From Schaedlerella arabinosiphila (GTDB lineage Bacteria > Bacillota > Clostridia > Lachnospirales > Lachnospiraceae), in assembly GCF_003885045.1 (NCBI RefSeq), contig NZ_RHJS01000002.1, forward strand, positions 4,146,501 to 4,210,500: 64,000 nt of DNA, written 5' to 3'. Below are positions 1-7,961 of the stretch, one piece after another; the stretch's first letter is position 1; each line of letters starts with the position of its first letter. The notes beneath the pieces are model-generated. The model made no database searches, was not told the DNA's origin, and saw nothing but the letters and a program-made list of their open reading frames with translations. Made by a program: the position numbers and the translations under genes.

Positions 1-607
1 TCCGCACATTTCCCGCGCCGTCAAGCCTGGCCGCTTCCAGCACCTCTTTCGGAAGCCCCGCAAATGTTTTCTGCAGGATGAACACCGGCAGCGTGGAAAA
101 AATCCCCGGCAGTATGACCGCCCAATGGGTATCCAGAAGATGCGCCCCGCTTAGAACCAGATAGCCCGACACCATAGTGACCTGAAATGGCAGGATCATC
201 AGAAGCATGTACAGAAACCAGAGCATTTTTTTCCCCGGAAACCGGAATTGCGCAAATGCCCATGCCGCCGGGACCGCCGCCAGCAACTGCCCTGCCAGCA
301 CCCCGACGGTCTGAAGCATGGCATTCCAGAATGCGGTAAAATATTCCGGCGAATCCAGCAGCAGGCGGACATAAGCCCTCAGTGTGGGATAATTGGGGAA
401 CAACCGGAATCCGGCCCGTTCCCCCTGGCCCGCAAGCACGGCTCCGCAGGTCTCTATCAGTTCCCGGCGTCCCATCAGGGAATCCGCGCACAGCATCAGC
501 AGCGGCAGCACCATGATCGCCGCAAATACACATAATATGATCCGAACCGCCCATTTCCCGGCCCTGTTCTTTCTTTTTCCTGATAAATCCGGCCACTTCT
601 CTTTCAA
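1..607 (-). CDS. Carbohydrate ABC transporter permease, MalG-type (3' end outside window)
   Basis: Inner-membrane permease of a CUT1-type sugar importer. The reading frame begins at a TTG at 607, seven bases after AGGAG, and stays open to the window edge (202 codons). Hydrophobic segments include IILCVFAAIMVLPLLMLC near residue 25 and MLWFLYMLLMILPFQVTMV near 130. The cytoplasmic EAA loop that contacts the ATPase begins at the edge (PKEVLEAARLDGAG). An overlapping 191-codon frame (21-596) on the same strand lacks membrane character and is a shadow. The gene lies downstream of the MalF-type permease and binding protein, so it is the third gene of that transporter operon. The substrate is not predictable. 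Confidence 0.88.
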   Translation of the reverse strand, partial: MKEKWPDLSGKRKNRAGKWAVRIILCVFAAIMVLPLLMLCADSLMGRRELIETCGAVLAGQGERAGFRLFPNYPTLRAYVRLLLDSPEYFTAFWNAMLQTVGVLAGQLLAAVPAAWAFAQFRFPGKKMLWFLYMLLMILPFQVTMVSGYLVLSGAHLLDTHWAVILPGIFSTLPVFILQKTFAGLPKEVLEAARLDGAGNVR

Positions 608-617
608 ATGATCTCTC

Positions 618-723
618 CTGTTTTTCTAATCGCCCTTTTACGCTCTGCGGTCTCTGGCCGAAACTATTTTCCAGTTTTCTAATTGCCCTTTGACGCTTTG
701 CGTTCTCTGGTCGAAACTATTTC
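618..723. repeat. 53-bp imperfect tandem duplication between the two permease genes
   Basis: Two copies of a roughly 50-bp unit lie head to tail with a period of 53 bp (TTTTCTAAT at 622 and again at 675; CGAAACTATTT at 659 and 712). They differ by scattered substitutions. Together they fill almost the whole gap between the upstream permease stop at 750 and the TTG start at 607. The period is not a multiple of three, so this is not a coding repeat. Confidence 0.75.
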
Positions 724-749
724 CAGCATTTTACCCTGACCGAAGCATA

Positions 750-1601
750 TCAGTCCTCCCCATCCCCGCTTTTCCGGAATGCGAGAAGCACCGTCCCTGT
801 CCCCATCACCAGCATCACCGCCGCCGCAGTCATTTTCTGGATATCCAGGTTGACGAACCAGTTGTTGAACAAATGCTGCAGCATATAAATGCTTTCATGG
901 GGGTATTCGCCGGCCAGCAGGTATGCCTCCCGGAACGCCCGGAATGCGTTGACAAATGAGAGCAGTGCGGTTACGAACAGCGTTTCCTTCAGCTGGGGCA
1001 GTGTAATGTATCGAAAGCAATCCCATGCCCCGGCGCCCTGAACCCGGGCGGCCTCGTACTGTTCCTCCGGGATCGCCCCCAGCCCGGCCAGCCAGAGGAT
1101 CATGTCGTATCCCAGATTTTTCCAGATGTAGCAGGCGGACAGCACCCAGAACGCCCGCCCGGAGGTGAGCCAGTCCTGCCCGGCCAGCCCCATTTCCCCC
1201 AGAAGGAGGTTCAGCCATCCCTTCCCGTCAAACAGCATCCTGAAAAAGACTGCCACAGATGCCGCCGGAATCGCCATGGGCAGAAGAAATCCGGTTTTGA
1301 CCCATCTTTGAAAATGAATCACCTGCCGGACGAGAACCGCTGTCCCCAAAGATAAGGCCAGCAGGATGGGAAGGCAGACCAGCATAAACCTGGCCGTATT
1401 GCCTGCCGCCCGGCGAAACGCCTCATTGGCCAGAACCAGGCGGTAATTTTCCAATCCCACGAAACCGCTCCCCACGGCCTGTAAAAATGACCTGCGGAAC
1501 ACATCCAGAAACGGAATCAGAACAAATCCGGCCGTTCCCAGGAGACTGGGAAGCAGGAAAAGATACCCGCACCCCGCTTCCCTGAACTCCCGCTGTGACA
1601 T
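750..1601 (-). CDS. Carbohydrate ABC transporter permease, MalF-type
   Basis: Membrane permease partner of a CUT1 sugar importer, 283 aa from the ATG at 1601 (MSQREFREAG). The first membrane helix follows directly (YLFLLPSLLGTAGFVLIPF), as usual for MalF/UgpA-type proteins. The EAA loop EQYEAARVQGAGAWDCFRYI, which docks on the ATPase, is about 90 residues from the C-terminus. A longer frame opens at 1742 but would add a low-complexity GNRIKT repeat made by tandem 18-bp units and overlap the binding-protein gene by 62 bp, so the 1601 start is preferred. No ATPase gene is present here; such Firmicutes systems often share an MsmX-type ATPase encoded elsewhere (family knowledge). Confidence 0.88.
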   Translation of the reverse strand: MSQREFREAGCGYLFLLPSLLGTAGFVLIPFLDVFRRSFLQAVGSGFVGLENYRLVLANEAFRRAAGNTARFMLVCLPILLALSLGTAVLVRQVIHFQRWVKTGFLLPMAIPAASVAVFFRMLFDGKGWLNLLLGEMGLAGQDWLTSGRAFWVLSACYIWKNLGYDMILWLAGLGAIPEEQYEAARVQGAGAWDCFRYITLPQLKETLFVTALLSFVNAFRAFREAYLLAGEYPHESIYMLQHLFNNWFVNLDIQKMTAAAVMLVMGTGTVLLAFRKSGDGED

Positions 1602-1615
1602 CCTGTTTTTATTCC

Positions 1616-1690
1616 CTATCTTGATTCTATTCCCTGTCTTGATTCTATTCCCTGTCTTGATTCTATTCCCTGTCTTGTTTCTATTCCGCA
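1616..1690. repeat. Tandem 18-bp repeats at the binding-protein/permease junction
   Basis: GATTCTATTCCCTGTCTT and close variants are repeated about four times in a row, running from the end of the binding-protein gene to just before the permease ATG at 1601. On the coding (minus) strand each unit reads AAGACAGGGAATAGAATC and carries an AGGGA element resembling a ribosome site followed by TAG in one frame. Copy-number change by slippage would alter the distance between the two genes. Confidence 0.85.
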
Positions 1691-3924
1691 AGATAGGTAT
1701 CCACCTTCCGGGCGATATTTTTTGCTGCCGTTTTTGCATCAACCGCGCCTTCCAGATATTGGTCTGCTTCCTCCTGATACAGGTTCCAGATGATCCGCTC
1801 TTGTTTCGCCGGCCTGGTCAGTGTACCGCACATCTGAATGAACGCTCCCACTTCCTCCGCCGTCGGGAATCCCGCTTCCAGTTCAATCTTTTCCCCGCCA
1901 AAATCCCAACTGGACATCATATAATAGTTGGCCGCATAGTCGCTTTCAGCCTCCCTCTTTTTATCCTGCAGCGCTGCTTCCAGAACCGGGAAACCATCGT
2001 CCAGCTGTGCGGACTGCACCTCCTGAGAGAAAAGGTATTTTACAAATTCCTCTGCAATTTCCATCTGGGCCGTATTCTGGTTGATGCCCACCACGCCCCT
2101 TGGCTGGTAGAATCCCTGAACGGATTCCGGCGTCAGATTTTCCTGCCGCATCACCGTATAGGGGAGCATCATGTCCGCAAGACAGGCAATGTCGGTGGTG
2201 GTTGCCCCTTCCGGATGCTTGATCAGAGTTGAGAACCCCGAGTTGATAAATGGATTTTTTACATAATCTTCCTCGTCTTCTCTCCCGTCTTCTTCAAACA
2301 GCGATGCCTTTGCGTTTACCGTAATCTTTCCTGCCAGTTCCAGAAGGGACGCCAGCTTTTCCTGATCGACTTTTCCGTCCGCAGTGAAAATGTCATCCTG
2401 ATACAGCTGGAACAGAAAATCGCGGATATAGTCTTTGTCTGCCAGGCCAAATACACTTGCCTGTGGATCTTGTTCCAGAAACGCTTTCAGGCTGTCCAGT
2501 GAGGCCAGCGCCTTTTTCACATCTTCATTTCCAAACAGGATGGGAGCCGTGAATTTGATCGGTATGCCGTAGATCTTCCCCTCCTTTGACGCGGTATTTT
2601 TCAATATCTCCTCCAGATAGGTGTCGGATTCCATGATGGCCTCCGCCGTTTCCGACAAATCCGCCAAAATCCCTTTTTCCATATATGCGTCCATGGGGAG
2701 TCCGTCCAGAAGAAGCACATCCGCGCCTTTTCCTCCAAGCAGCTCCGTATTCAGCGTTCGGATATCGTCTGACGTAATTTCCCCGTACTGTTTTCCGGAA
2801 GTGATAAATTCTACCTTTACATCCGGGCGGCTTTTCTGGAAGCCGATAGCCGCCTCACGAACCGTATCGCTGTCCGACAGCCCGAATACCTGCAGCGTAT
2901 GCTCCGGAACTGCAATAGCCTCCGGGTCAAATACATATCGCTTCAGGCTGTAGGTGCCTGCTTTTTCCTGATAATACAGCACATAAAAATCATCCTCATT
3001 TCCGCGGACGGCTCCCATCACAGTGTTCACGGTAGAGCCCATGGCTCCCAGGCCGCCGTCCATGATCACCTCCTGGGCATCATTTCCCACAGTAAGGCGG
3101 GTGATCCCTTCCTCCGAAATGATATACCAGTGTTCATCGTCACTGCACATACATGCCTGCCCTTTCTTTTTCACCGAAAGGGTCCCCTGGGGCTGACGGT
3201 TCTCTTCATAGACCGTGTAGATATTGTCTTCCGTATTCACCGCCACAGTACCATTTCCGGAGAATATGAGACGGTTCATCATGGAAAAATTCTGGACAGT
3301 GGCGATTTCCTCCAGCATTTCCAGTGTTTCTTTGTCAATCACGGCCGCTGCTGCCTGATACGGTATCTGCAGCCAGTAATTTCCTGCGCCGTCCACCGTA
3401 AATCCGGTCACAATAGGAAATCCCATCCCGGTGTCCTGCGACAGATAAGGGATCTGCAGTTCCTCCCCGCTTTCTCCCTCCCCGCCTCGGGCAATGTGGG
3501 TCATCCCGTCGTCAGACATTCCCCGTATATACTGCACGCCGCCGGCGGTTTCCTGTACCTCCATAGGAACGGCATTCTGCGCCGTAAATATCTGGCCCAG
3601 CCAGTCCAGGGAGGTCTGGTTCCATTTTTTTCCGTCATATTCATACCGGTTCACCTGGGCATTATTGACGCTGGAAAACAGGATGGGGGCGCCTTCCTTT
3701 GTCTGGCCAAGGCTGAGCACCTCTTCGCCGTCTCCAAGGGGAAGCTCCATGTCCTCCTCTATGTAGCGGCCTTTGGCGGACGCGGTGCCGGAATCCCCGC
3801 TGCTGTCCGCGCCGCTGCTTTTGGAGCAGCCGGGCAGAGAGGAAATGGTCAGTGCGAGAAGTAATACGGACGCCAGAAAGCGGCCCCGTTTCTTTTTCTT
3901 TATGGGTGAAATTTTTTGAGTCAT
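1681..3924 (-). CDS. Extracellular solute-binding lipoprotein, large form
   Basis: Lipid-anchored sugar-binding protein of the ABC importer, 747 aa. A lysine-rich signal peptide ends in the lipobox LPGC (Cys near residue 33). Usual family-1 binding proteins are 400-450 aa; here about 300 residues precede the binding domain, with short repeated beta-type segments (YEYDGKKWNQTSLDW and similar) suggesting a propeller-like or sensor module. The classical binding domain starts around residue 340 (VFGLSDSDTVREAAIGFQ) and continues to the end. The start ATG at 3924 follows AAAGGAGAG. It is first in the transporter operon and divergent from the two-component genes. Substrate unknown; the extra N-terminal module is described only from its appearance. 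Confidence 0.85.
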   Translation of the reverse strand: MTQKISPIKKKKRGRFLASVLLLALTISSLPGCSKSSGADSSGDSGTASAKGRYIEEDMELPLGDGEEVLSLGQTKEGAPILFSSVNNAQVNRYEYDGKKWNQTSLDWLGQIFTAQNAVPMEVQETAGGVQYIRGMSDDGMTHIARGGEGESGEELQIPYLSQDTGMGFPIVTGFTVDGAGNYWLQIPYQAAAAVIDKETLEMLEEIATVQNFSMMNRLIFSGNGTVAVNTEDNIYTVYEENRQPQGTLSVKKKGQACMCSDDEHWYIISEEGITRLTVGNDAQEVIMDGGLGAMGSTVNTVMGAVRGNEDDFYVLYYQEKAGTYSLKRYVFDPEAIAVPEHTLQVFGLSDSDTVREAAIGFQKSRPDVKVEFITSGKQYGEITSDDIRTLNTELLGGKGADVLLLDGLPMDAYMEKGILADLSETAEAIMESDTYLEEILKNTASKEGKIYGIPIKFTAPILFGNEDVKKALASLDSLKAFLEQDPQASVFGLADKDYIRDFLFQLYQDDIFTADGKVDQEKLASLLELAGKITVNAKASLFEEDGREDEEDYVKNPFINSGFSTLIKHPEGATTTDIACLADMMLPYTVMRQENLTPESVQGFYQPRGVVGINQNTAQMEIAEEFVKYLFSQEVQSAQLDDGFPVLEAALQDKKREAESDYAANYYMMSSWDFGGEKIELEAGFPTAEEVGAFIQMCGTLTRPAKQERIIWNLYQEEADQYLEGAVDAKTAAKNIARKVDTYLAE

Positions 3925-3965
3925 TGGGTTTTCTCTCCTTTTATGTTCGTTCGTGCACTAAAATC

Positions 3966-4046
3966 AGTATATATGGAATTTCTCAAAAAAACTTTGAAAA
4001 GATGCGGAAATTTTTTAAGGTTTTTTTGAGAAATGTCTGGTATACT
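3966..4046. promoter_or_regulatory. Symmetrical divergent promoter region with inverted TTTTTTTGAGAAAT motifs
   Basis: The space between the binding-protein gene and the response-regulator gene contains two near-identical arms facing away from each other. The right arm (4017-4046) reads TTTTTTTGAGAAAT then TATACT. The left arm (3966-3994) on the other strand reads TTTTTTTGAGAAAT then TATACT at almost the same spacing. Each arm places a -10 hexamer (4041-4046 plus; 3966-3971 minus) about 9 bp after the motif, and the right one has an extended TG. This fits a shared activator site at both promoters, presumably for the OmpR-type regulator encoded next door (inference). Confidence 0.75.
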
Positions 4047-4091
4047 GTATTTCATATGACAGATACAAACATGTTTTAACGGAGAAATCAG

Positions 4092-4778
4092 ATGCATATT
4101 TTAATCATAGAAGACGACCGGGAATTGTGTGACGCGCTCTGTCTGCAGCTAAATGCCAGAAACCACACGGCGGACTGCTGCCATACCGGGAGCGAGGCGC
4201 TCTATTGTGCCATGAAGGACGCCTACGACCTGATCCTCTTGGACCGGATGCTGCCGGAAATCGACGGCCTGTCCATCCTGCGTTCCATCCGCCAGAACCA
4301 CATCACGGTACCGGTCATCGTGACCACTGCGCTGGATACCATCAACGACCGGATCGACGGCCTGGACTGCGGGGCCGACGACTACCTTGTAAAACCCTAT
4401 GCCATTGAGGAGCTTCTGGCACGCATCCGCGCGCTTTCCAGACGGCCCCAGGCATTTTCGGAACATCAGAGCCTTTCCTATCTGGATATCCGATTTGATC
4501 CGGACAACCGCCTCTTAACCTGCGGCATGGAGGAGCGTCAGCTTTCCCGGCGCGAATCACTGCTTCTGGAATTTTTCCTGCGCAACCCGGAAAAAACGCT
4601 GATCCGGGAGCAGATTTTCTCCCGGGTATGGGGACCGGACGGCGCGGTGGAGGATGGTAACCTGGATACTTATATTTATTTTCTCAGAAAGCATCTGCGC
4701 GCCATGGGGAGCCGCGCCGTGATCGCTACGGTGCATGGGCTGGGGTATCGGATGGAAGGGGCTGCTGGTCACGCCTGA
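4092..4778 (+). CDS. OmpR/PhoB-family response regulator
   Basis: DNA-binding response regulator of 228 aa. The receiver domain (residues 1-115) has the acidic pocket in IIEDDRE, the phosphorylation aspartate in LILLDRMLPEIDGL near residue 51, the conserved Thr region VIVTTAL and the Lys in DYLVKPYAIEEL. The C-terminal winged helix (about 130-225) ends with the usual HGLGYRME. ATG at 4092 follows GGAGAAATCAG. The kinase gene follows after about 30 bp. Divergence from the sugar-transporter operon and the mirrored promoter motif suggest it controls both. Confidence 0.93.
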   Translation: MHILIIEDDRELCDALCLQLNARNHTADCCHTGSEALYCAMKDAYDLILLDRMLPEIDGLSILRSIRQNHITVPVIVTTALDTINDRIDGLDCGADDYLVKPYAIEELLARIRALSRRPQAFSEHQSLSYLDIRFDPDNRLLTCGMEERQLSRRESLLLEFFLRNPEKTLIREQIFSRVWGPDGAVEDGNLDTYIYFLRKHLRAMGSRAVIATVHGLGYRMEGAAGHA

Positions 4779-4809
4779 GCAGGGTGTGAAAACTGGAAGG
4801 AGCGGTAAC

Positions 4810-6183
4810 GTGAACGTGATGTTTCCGAAATTGGAAAAGAAATTTGTGATTCTTTATACTTTGAGCACCGGGCTGATCCTGACTTTGATACTTGCGGTCG
4901 CTTTTCTGTCCTATCTCGCCTCACAGAACAGCCGCCAAAACTCTATGTTCCAGGATCAGCTTTTTACACTCATGTCCCGTCTGCAGACCGACTCTATATT
5001 CTCCGATTCTTATCTGGCTCAGTTAGAACATAAAAACCATCTCGCTATTTATATAGAAGAAAATGGTTCGCCTTTCTTCTTTCCCGGCTCCTACCAGACA
5101 CGCACGGAACGAGAGAAATTATTCGATCGCGCGGAAAATCTGGCTGCCGAGGAGGGGATTTTTCCAAATTCGCATCCCATTTCGTCAAATCTGCTGCAAA
5201 GCTCACTGCTGGAAATCCGTGGGGATGAAGGAGACTTATATCTGGGAAATATTCTGATCATCCAGACCGCCAACGGATATAAGAAGCTGATCCTGCTCCA
5301 GGATATTTCCGGAAGCCAGATGCAGAGCATAAAAACGCTGATTTTTTATCTTGGGATTGACTGCATTGGGATACTGCTTCTTTTCCTGACAGGGCGCTGG
5401 TTTGTCCGCCGTTCCTTGAAGCCGCTGGAGGAAACTTACGAAAAGCAGCAGGATTTTGTTGCCGCGGCTTCCCATGAGCTGCGCTCCCCCCTGGCGGTTA
5501 TCCAGAGTACAGCCGACGCCATCGCGGACGCCCCGGAGGAACAGGTGCGTCTCCTGGACGTGATCCGAAAAGAGTGCCGGAGGGGAAGCTCGCTTGTAAA
5601 AAATCTTCTGCTTCTGGCCGCGGCAGATCAGAAGCAATGGGCGGTGAAGAAGATGTATTTTGAAATGGATGAAATGCTGCTAAGTCTGTTGGAGGTGTAT
5701 GAGCCGCTCTGCGTGTCGAGAAACGGAAAGCTTCTGCTGGAGCTGCCTGATGAGTCGATGCCGAAGGTGTATGCTGATCCGGCATTGTGCCGGCAGATTT
5801 TTACGATATTGCTGGATAATGCGGTGGCGTATGGGCTGGGGGATGGCGGAAACAGGGAGCAAAGCGTGGCTGTGAGGGATGCGGAAACAGACATTGGGCG
5901 CAAAGCAGTCGTGAAATGCGGAGATGGCAGAAGGATCGTACTGCGAGCAAAGTATCTGCATCCTCATGTTGAGGTGTCTGTGATTGATCATGGCCCTGGG
6001 ATTCCAGATGGGGAGAAGCGGTTGATTTTTGACCGGTTTTACAGGCAGGATCAGTCCCGCAGGCAGAAGGAGCATTTCGGGCTGGGGTTGTCTGTTGCGG
6101 CGAAGCTGGCGGAGATACAGGGGGTTGAGCTGGATGTGAGGGATACGGAGGGCGGAGGGAGTACGTTTCGGGTTACGATATAG
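4810..6183 (+). CDS. Membrane sensor histidine kinase
   Basis: Partner kinase of the upstream regulator, 457 aa from a GTG at 4810 preceded by AAGGAG seven bases away; an upstream start at 4735 would overlap the regulator and is not favoured. Membrane segments lie near residues 12-35 (ILYTLSTGLILTLILAVAF) and 180-205, enclosing an extracytoplasmic sensor region of about 140 residues. The phospho-accepting His is in AAASHELRSPLAVI. The ATPase domain has the N box (TILLDNAVAYGL), DHGPGIP and FGLGLSVAAKLAE. Between the N box and the G1 box an unusual insert of some 30 residues (NREQSVAVRDAETDIG...) enlarges the lid region. Signal unknown. Confidence 0.92.
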   Translation: MNVMFPKLEKKFVILYTLSTGLILTLILAVAFLSYLASQNSRQNSMFQDQLFTLMSRLQTDSIFSDSYLAQLEHKNHLAIYIEENGSPFFFPGSYQTRTEREKLFDRAENLAAEEGIFPNSHPISSNLLQSSLLEIRGDEGDLYLGNILIIQTANGYKKLILLQDISGSQMQSIKTLIFYLGIDCIGILLLFLTGRWFVRRSLKPLEETYEKQQDFVAAASHELRSPLAVIQSTADAIADAPEEQVRLLDVIRKECRRGSSLVKNLLLLAAADQKQWAVKKMYFEMDEMLLSLLEVYEPLCVSRNGKLLLELPDESMPKVYADPALCRQIFTILLDNAVAYGLGDGGNREQSVAVRDAETDIGRKAVVKCGDGRRIVLRAKYLHPHVEVSVIDHGPGIPDGEKRLIFDRFYRQDQSRRQKEHFGLGLSVAAKLAEIQGVELDVRDTEGGGSTFRVTI

Positions 6184-6192
6184 CAGAGATAC

Positions 6193-6260
6193 TGGTCACA
6201 CGGTGTCGTGCAGCAAATACATGGCACCATGTGACTAGTAACTATTTATCACTTCGGTGA
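6193..6260. repeat. Intergenic dyad repeat, copy 1
   Basis: TGGTCACACGGTGTCGTGCA at 6193-6212 closely matches TGTTCACACGGCGTCGTGCA at 58276-58295, and the nearby GTGACTAGTAAC resembles GTGAATAGTAAC (58251) and GTGAACAGTAAC (about 58456). A short perfect hairpin TATCAC-TTC-GGTGATA follows at about 6246-6261. This looks like a dispersed palindromic intergenic element. Confidence 0.5.
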
Positions 6261-6337
6261 TATGGCCGTCTCAAAACCCATTGGCTCCTTATCACTTTGG
6301 CGATACAATTACAGCAATAAGAAGGGAAGTCGGGAAA

Positions 6338-6894
6338 ATGGACAAGCGAATTACAATATACCATGGTTCAGAAAAAAATATAGAACAGCCGGACTTCGGA
6401 AAAGGAAAGAATAATAACGATTTTGGTCCTGGATTTTATTGTACTGCAAATGAGGAACTTGCAAAAGAATGGGCGGTATCCTCCTTGAATGATGGTTTTT
6501 CTAAACGCTATACGTTGGATACCGAATACCTGAACATTTTGCCTTTGACTTGATCACAGGTTACCGTGCGGACGATTCCTATTTTGATTACGCAGAGTCA
6601 TTTCTTAACAACGGCATTACGGTTGAGCAGCTCGCATGCACTATGCGGCTTAGAAAGTTGAGAGAACAAATAGTTATTAAATCAAAGTTTGCCTTTTCCA
6701 AACTGAAATACGAAGGCTTTGATGTTGCCGAAAAAGGCCAATACTATATTCTGCGCAAAACCAGAGATGAAGAAGCCAATCAGATTTATCTGAAAATGCT
6801 TGAAGAAGAGAGTGATGGACTGTACATTCAGGATATTATGAGAGGAGGTATTAAAAACGATGACCTACGCATACCAGGAAATATATCTGAGTAA
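6338..6894 (+). pseudogene. DUF3990-family toxin-like protein, internally deleted and frameshifted
   Basis: The first frame (ATG 6338) reads KRITIYHGSEKNIEQPDFGK and GPGFYCTANEELAKEWA, the typical N-terminus of DUF3990 proteins, but stops at about 6553. The second frame resumes at FAFDLITGYRADDSYFDYAE and runs to 6894. Family members known to me are longer and continuous; some 50-60 residues between the two parts are missing here, with a frame change at about 6540-6550. DUF3990 has been linked to the ADP-ribosyltransferase fold and occurs in toxin-antitoxin-like loci with a small HTH partner (family knowledge, moderately sure). The HTH gene overlaps its 3' end. Confidence 0.7.
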
Positions 6895-7534
6895 GGCACA
6901 ATCGGTACTTGGTGATGTCTTTGATTATGCCGTCAATATTTGCGGTATTTCCGGAAATGACTTCGTGAAACTGTTTATTGTAAGTTCTGTAAGAAAACGA
7001 ATGGAAAATGGTGAACCCTCCTGTCTTGCAGGTAAAAGCGGTATTGAAATTGTCCGGGAAATTGTTGAAGAAACCAAAGGACAAAAACTTCAAATAAAGC
7101 CAAAAGATCGTTTTAAACGCTCCAGGGAATACCGGATTGGTTGGGCTGCCTCCTATTATCAATGGTATTCCGGCAGGAAGTACCATGACATTTTTAAAGC
7201 TATTTCTTTTGAGGATTTGCAAAAAATGTACTACACTCTCCACGAAGCAGATATAACAAAATTTGTTGACATTGTGGACTCAAAAATAAAGGAGCATTTT
7301 CCTGAAACTAATTTGAAGCGTATTCGTACAGCATATGGCTTTACTCAGGTAGAGTTAGCGGAATGTTCCGGTGTCAGCCTTCGTTCGATTCAGATGTATG
7401 AACAGCGAAATAAAAACATCAACAAAGCAAGTGTAGATACGGTGTATAGCCTTGCTAAGGTTTTTGGCTGTACAATGGAAGATTTAATCAAAATTTATGT
7501 AAGTGTCTCAAAAGGTTCACATTCTAATCGGTGA
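6860..7534 (+). CDS. HTH (XRE) regulator, probable antitoxin partner of the DUF3990 gene
   Basis: 224-aa protein with an N-terminal helical domain of about 70 residues (YAVNICGISGNDFVKLFIVS), a linker, and a C-terminal XRE-type helix-turn-helix (IRTAYGFTQVELAECSGVSLRSIQMYEQ, residues about 150-210). ATG 6860 follows AGGAGG and lies inside the end of the preceding toxin-like frame, the coupled arrangement expected of a toxin-antitoxin pair. Being intact beside a broken toxin, it may persist as an orphan regulator. The pairing is inferred from arrangement. Confidence 0.7.
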   Translation: MTYAYQEIYLSKAQSVLGDVFDYAVNICGISGNDFVKLFIVSSVRKRMENGEPSCLAGKSGIEIVREIVEETKGQKLQIKPKDRFKRSREYRIGWAASYYQWYSGRKYHDIFKAISFEDLQKMYYTLHEADITKFVDIVDSKIKEHFPETNLKRIRTAYGFTQVELAECSGVSLRSIQMYEQRNKNINKASVDTVYSLAKVFGCTMEDLIKIYVSVSKGSHSNR

Positions 7535-7693
7535 GTTTCCTTATTCCAGACGGATTCTCGCTGTTAGGATTGCTTATGATAATCAGCAAGCATACATGCT
7601 ATCTTCCAGAATCTCGTCATGAACTCTATTGATAAGCTATTCCCTGGTGATTTGCGATAATAATAATTGCGTTTCATGAACTCCCGATAAATT

Positions 7694-7714
7694 TGAGCCG
7701 GATTATTCCGGCTC
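7694..7714. terminator. Bidirectional hairpin terminator between HTH gene and polysaccharide locus
   Basis: Perfect stem GAGCCGG-ATTATT-CCGGCTC followed by TTTT on the plus strand. It closes the HTH gene and, on the minus strand, overlaps the stop codon of the wecB remnant. Confidence 0.7.
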
Positions 7715-7950
7715 TTTTAGCACGTATCCAAGTTCCAATATATCTGCAATTCTTTTACAAGCCATACCATCACCATATGGATTCGAAGCATGAGCCTTGG
7801 ATTGTAGGAGGTACTGTCATCCAGCAGTTCTGTAAAGGAAGAATAGATTACATCCTCATCCGCACAAACAAGCCTTGGTATTCCGACTTCAGTTCCTTCC
7901 GTCCTTTCCGTTGTATCATACATGACAAGAACCGACTTTCCGTGCTCTAA
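7703..7950 (-). pseudogene. Remnant of UDP-GlcNAc 2-epimerase (WecB/MnaA), C-terminal end only
   Basis: The minus strand reads SVLVMYDTTERTEGTEVGIP and PRLVCADEDVIYSSFTELLDD, corresponding to the conserved C-terminal part of UDP-GlcNAc 2-epimerases (TTERPE motif, then the loop before the last helices). After a frame change at about 7795 it continues as SNPYGDGMACKRIADILELG to a stop at 7703, matching the family's NPYGDG ending. About 300 N-terminal residues are absent. It lies downstream of the last polysaccharide gene and in the same direction, so the operon once probably ended with a UDP-ManNAc-forming enzyme. Confidence 0.75.
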
Positions 7951-7961
7951 AGAAACTATTT

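Noticed and set aside
21..596. 191-codon open frame on the minus strand overlapping the first permease
   Set aside because: Composition is Gly/Ala-rich without membrane segments, while the neighbouring frame from TTG 607 shows helices and the EAA loop of a sugar permease.
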